DNA from: Candidatus Babelota bacterium
GTDB taxonomy: Bacteria; Babelota; Babeliae; Babelales; Vermiphilaceae
DNA: 44,712 bases
Assembly (NCBI GenBank): GCA_029262595.1
Contig: JAJCZB010000028.1
Location: 1-44,712, forward strand
Direction: 5' to 3'
Part shown: piece after piece, positions 42,752 through 44,712 of the stretch
How the letters are laid out: each line of letters starts with the position of its first letter
Position numbering within the stretch: position 1 is the first letter of the stretch
The notes under the pieces: generated by a model
What the model was told of the DNA's origin: nothing
The model's database searches: none
Seen by the model: only the letters and a program-made list of their open reading frames with translations
Translations under genes and position numbers: made by a program

Positions 42752-44083
42752 ATGGTTACTCTCACCAATACGTTATCCGGAAAAAAAGAAACGTTCCGTT
42801 CTTTAAAACCCAATATTGTTACATTATATGCGTGTGGAATTACTCCGTATGATCGTGCGCATATCGGGCATGCGCGCTCGTATGTATCGTTTGATCTTTT
42901 GTATCGATGGCTTACATTTTTAGGATATGACGTTACGTATTGCCGGAACTATACAGACATTGATGACAAATTGCTCAAAAAAGCCAACGAGCAATTGGGC
43001 GATCAAATGCGCTATCCAGAAATTGCGCAAACCATTATCGATCAGTATCAGAAAGAGATGACAGCGCTTAATTGCAAAGATCCAAAGCATGAGCCGCGCG
43101 TCACTGAGCACATTCCACTTATTATTGAATTTATTGAAAAGTTAATCGCCAAGGGGCATGCATACGAAAGTGGTGGAGACGTTTACTTTTCGGTGAGAAG
43201 CTTTCCTGAGTATGGTAAACTTTCAAAGCAACAGATAGATGAATTATGCGCGGGTGCGCGAGTGGATGCGTGCGAAAAAAAACGTGATCCCCTTGATTTT
43301 GCTCTATGGAAAAAAGAAGAAGAAGGCACTTTTTGGGACAGTCCGTGGGGATGGGGGCGCCCGGGATGGCATATAGAATGCTCTGCACTTGCATCTCATT
43401 ATTTAGGAGATCAAATTGATATCCATGGGGGCGGAAGAGATTTGCTTTTTCCGCATCATGAAAATGAAGTGGCCCAATCGGAAGCGTTGACGGGCAAAGC
43501 GTTTGCAAATTATTGGATGCATAATGGGCTCATGCGTATTGATATGGAAAAGATGTCTAAATCGCTTGGTAATATTATTGCGATTGAAGATATTTTAAAA
43601 CAGTATGATCCGATGGAATTGCGTTTTTATTTCTTGCAGCATCACTATCGCTCACCAATGGAATTTTCATTCCACGATTTAGATGGTGCCACTAAAAGTT
43701 ATCGTAAATTATGCAAAGCATTATTAGATGTTCCAGTGGGGAGTTTTTCACAGCAAGAGCTAGAGTCGATGCCAATTACCAAAAAAATGCTCGAATTTCT
43801 TACAGATGATTTAAATACTACTGGCATGTTTGGCGTGGTATTTGAATCGTTGGATACAATCAAAGATGATGCGCAGCTTGCTGCAGCAGTGAAGCAAATT
43901 TTGCATGATGTGCTTGGTTTGCGATTGGCGCTCGTTGCGCAAAAAGAACACGAAATTACTCCTGAAATACAAAAGCTGCTTGATGAGCGTGAAGCTGCGC
44001 GGGCAGAAAAAAATTGGGCGCGTGCGGATGAGATTCGCGATCAGCTAAAGGCGATGGGGTATGAAGTACGAGATAAAAAGTAG
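42752..44083 (+). CDS. cysS: Cysteinyl-tRNA synthetase
   Basis: A 443-residue class I synthetase. ACGITPYDRAHIGHARSYV contains the first Zn ligand Cys and the HIGH-type motif. GWHIECSALASHYLG and FPHHENEVAQSEA contribute the other Zn ligands. KMSKSLGNI is the KMSKS loop. The C-terminal anticodon-binding part ends DEREAARAEKNWARADEIRDQ, standard for CysRS. It attaches Cys to tRNA-Cys in the cytoplasm. AGGG precedes the ATG by seven bases. The two small secreted-protein genes downstream are probably on the same transcript. Confidence 0.97.
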   Translation: MVTLTNTLSGKKETFRSLKPNIVTLYACGITPYDRAHIGHARSYVSFDLLYRWLTFLGYDVTYCRNYTDIDDKLLKKANEQLGDQMRYPEIAQTIIDQYQKEMTALNCKDPKHEPRVTEHIPLIIEFIEKLIAKGHAYESGGDVYFSVRSFPEYGKLSKQQIDELCAGARVDACEKKRDPLDFALWKKEEEGTFWDSPWGWGRPGWHIECSALASHYLGDQIDIHGGGRDLLFPHHENEVAQSEALTGKAFANYWMHNGLMRIDMEKMSKSLGNIIAIEDILKQYDPMELRFYFLQHHYRSPMEFSFHDLDGATKSYRKLCKALLDVPVGSFSQQELESMPITKKMLEFLTDDLNTTGMFGVVFESLDTIKDDAQLAAAVKQILHDVLGLRLALVAQKEHEITPEIQKLLDEREAARAEKNWARADEIRDQLKAMGYEVRDKK

Positions 44084-44106
44084 AAGATAAACTAATTAGG
44101 ATGGTA

Positions 44107-44409
44107 ATGAAAATGCATAGCAAATTTTTTTTGATGGGGATTGTATTGAGTATGAGTTTGGGCGTTTGCGCGCAGGATCCTTTTAAAGAATTGTTTCATG
44201 CAATTATGGGCACTTCCAGCCAAGAAGATACTTTCTTTCCAGGAGCAGCTGCTCAAAAGCAAAGCGCTGTGCCGGAAAGTGATGCTGAGCGAGCTGCTCG
44301 TAGGGCGAAAGCCGAGCGATGCTGGGCGGCATTATCTCCGGGGGCGCAAAAGTTTTTTTTCAGATTGGTCACAGATCCTTATGCGTATGAAGCGAAAGCA
44401 AAACTATGA
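44107..44409 (+). CDS. Small secreted protein downstream of cysS
   Basis: A 100-residue protein. I start at 44107 because AGGA lies seven bases upstream; ATGs at 44101 and 44113 are alternatives. MKMHSKFFLMGIVLSMSLGV is the signal peptide (cleavage near CAQ). The mature part contains SDAERAARRAKAERCWAALS and SPGAQKFFFRLVTDPYAYEA, helical and without a membrane segment. The stop overlaps the next start in ATGA. Unknown family. Confidence 0.68.
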   Translation: MKMHSKFFLMGIVLSMSLGVCAQDPFKELFHAIMGTSSQEDTFFPGAAAQKQSAVPESDAERAARRAKAERCWAALSPGAQKFFFRLVTDPYAYEAKAKL

Positions 44410-44711
44410 AGTATTTTTTTTTATATGTATTGGTGAGTGCTTCGAGTTTGAGCGCGGCGCAACGGCTGCCGTATGTTGAATGTCCGCCATGCGACCTTGA
44501 GCCTCGGCGTATTAATATGGATCGATTTTGGCTGGCCTTGAATGAAATGCAAAAAGCGAATCCATGTTTGCAAGCTCCGGATATTGTGGTTGCAATGCAG
44601 CGGTGTGCGCAGGGTGATGTTACTTCATGTGAGTATGCAAAAAAGCGATCCGATGAGTGTGATGACTATAGAGCGTGGTTAATGGCGAATACATTGGGAA
44701 AATTTCATTAA
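44406..44711 (+). CDS. Small secreted Cys-containing protein
   Basis: A 101-residue protein with signal peptide MKYFFLYVLVSASSLSAA, then a compact mature part with six Cys (CPPCDLE, NPCLQ, MQRCA, TSCEYA, SDECDD), which suggests disulphide bonding in the periplasm. It is coupled to the preceding gene by a four-base overlap and is complete: the TAA stop occupies 44709-44711. No family recognised. Confidence 0.68.
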   Translation: MKYFFLYVLVSASSLSAAQRLPYVECPPCDLEPRRINMDRFWLALNEMQKANPCLQAPDIVVAMQRCAQGDVTSCEYAKKRSDECDDYRAWLMANTLGKFH

Positions 44712-44712
44712 G

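Overview
The window looks like part of the chromosome of a host-dependent diderm bacterium with a reduced genome. My best guess is Candidatus Dependentiae (TM6), by gene style rather than by any marker phylogeny. It has a Gram-negative envelope (BamA, several large outer-membrane barrels, FtsI/FtsL) and core genes (F-type ATP synthase parts, GroESL, TypA/BipA, CysRS, RecD2, tRNA-Arg). It also has nucleotide-salvage kinases and an unusually large set of small signal-peptide proteins of no known family. Intergenic DNA is rich in short palindromic repeats.

Layout. 0.2-6.2 kb (minus): an outer-membrane porin-like protein, RecD2, a small secreted protein and a large barrel protein. 6.3-10.6 kb (plus): a deoxynucleoside kinase, then half of an ATP synthase operon (c, two b-type subunits, delta, alpha), ending in tRNA-Arg(UCU). 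The gamma, beta, epsilon and a subunits are not here. 10.7-16.2 kb: an O-methyltransferase, then a secreted Hint-like polymorphic toxin with its immunity gene, lying between a 114-bp duplicated 3' end of a D-amino-acid-oxidase-like gene and that intact gene, which appears circularly permuted. Next come a deoxynucleoside kinase and a PurN-like formyltransferase, both with N-terminal export signals. 16.4-24 kb: TypA, two GIY-YIG nuclease genes each enclosed by an inverted pair of palindromic repeats, two small secreted proteins, ribulose-phosphate epimerase, an AAA+/DUF4143 ATPase and a VOC protein. 24-26.1 kb: groES-groEL.

26.3-34.1 kb is an island of ten consecutive plus-strand genes for secreted or membrane-anchored proteins made of coiled coil, Ala/Ser/Pro-rich or acidic low-complexity sequence, many with a C-terminal membrane segment. 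Its 28.1-34.3 kb part is bracketed by inverted copies of a roughly 120-nt structured element. A third, more divergent copy keeps the same hairpins through paired base changes, so this looks like a conserved structured RNA or DNA element. 34.5-42.4 kb (mostly minus): another large barrel protein, archaeal-type class I aldolase, FtsI, an FtsL-like protein and BamA, with one divergent secreted protein. 42.7-44.7 kb (plus): CysRS followed by two small secreted proteins.

The most novel signals are: (1) GIY-YIG genes sitting inside matched inverted repeats, beside similar 'empty' repeat pairs, which suggests a nuclease-linked palindromic repeat system; (2) the covarying structured element bracketing the secreted-protein island; (3) the toxin-immunity cassette between duplicated gene ends; (4) purine and deoxynucleotide enzymes with export signals, one with an altered catalytic residue; (5) a circularly permuted amino-acid-oxidase-like enzyme. 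All functional statements come from reading the sequence and from remembered family features; no searches were run.
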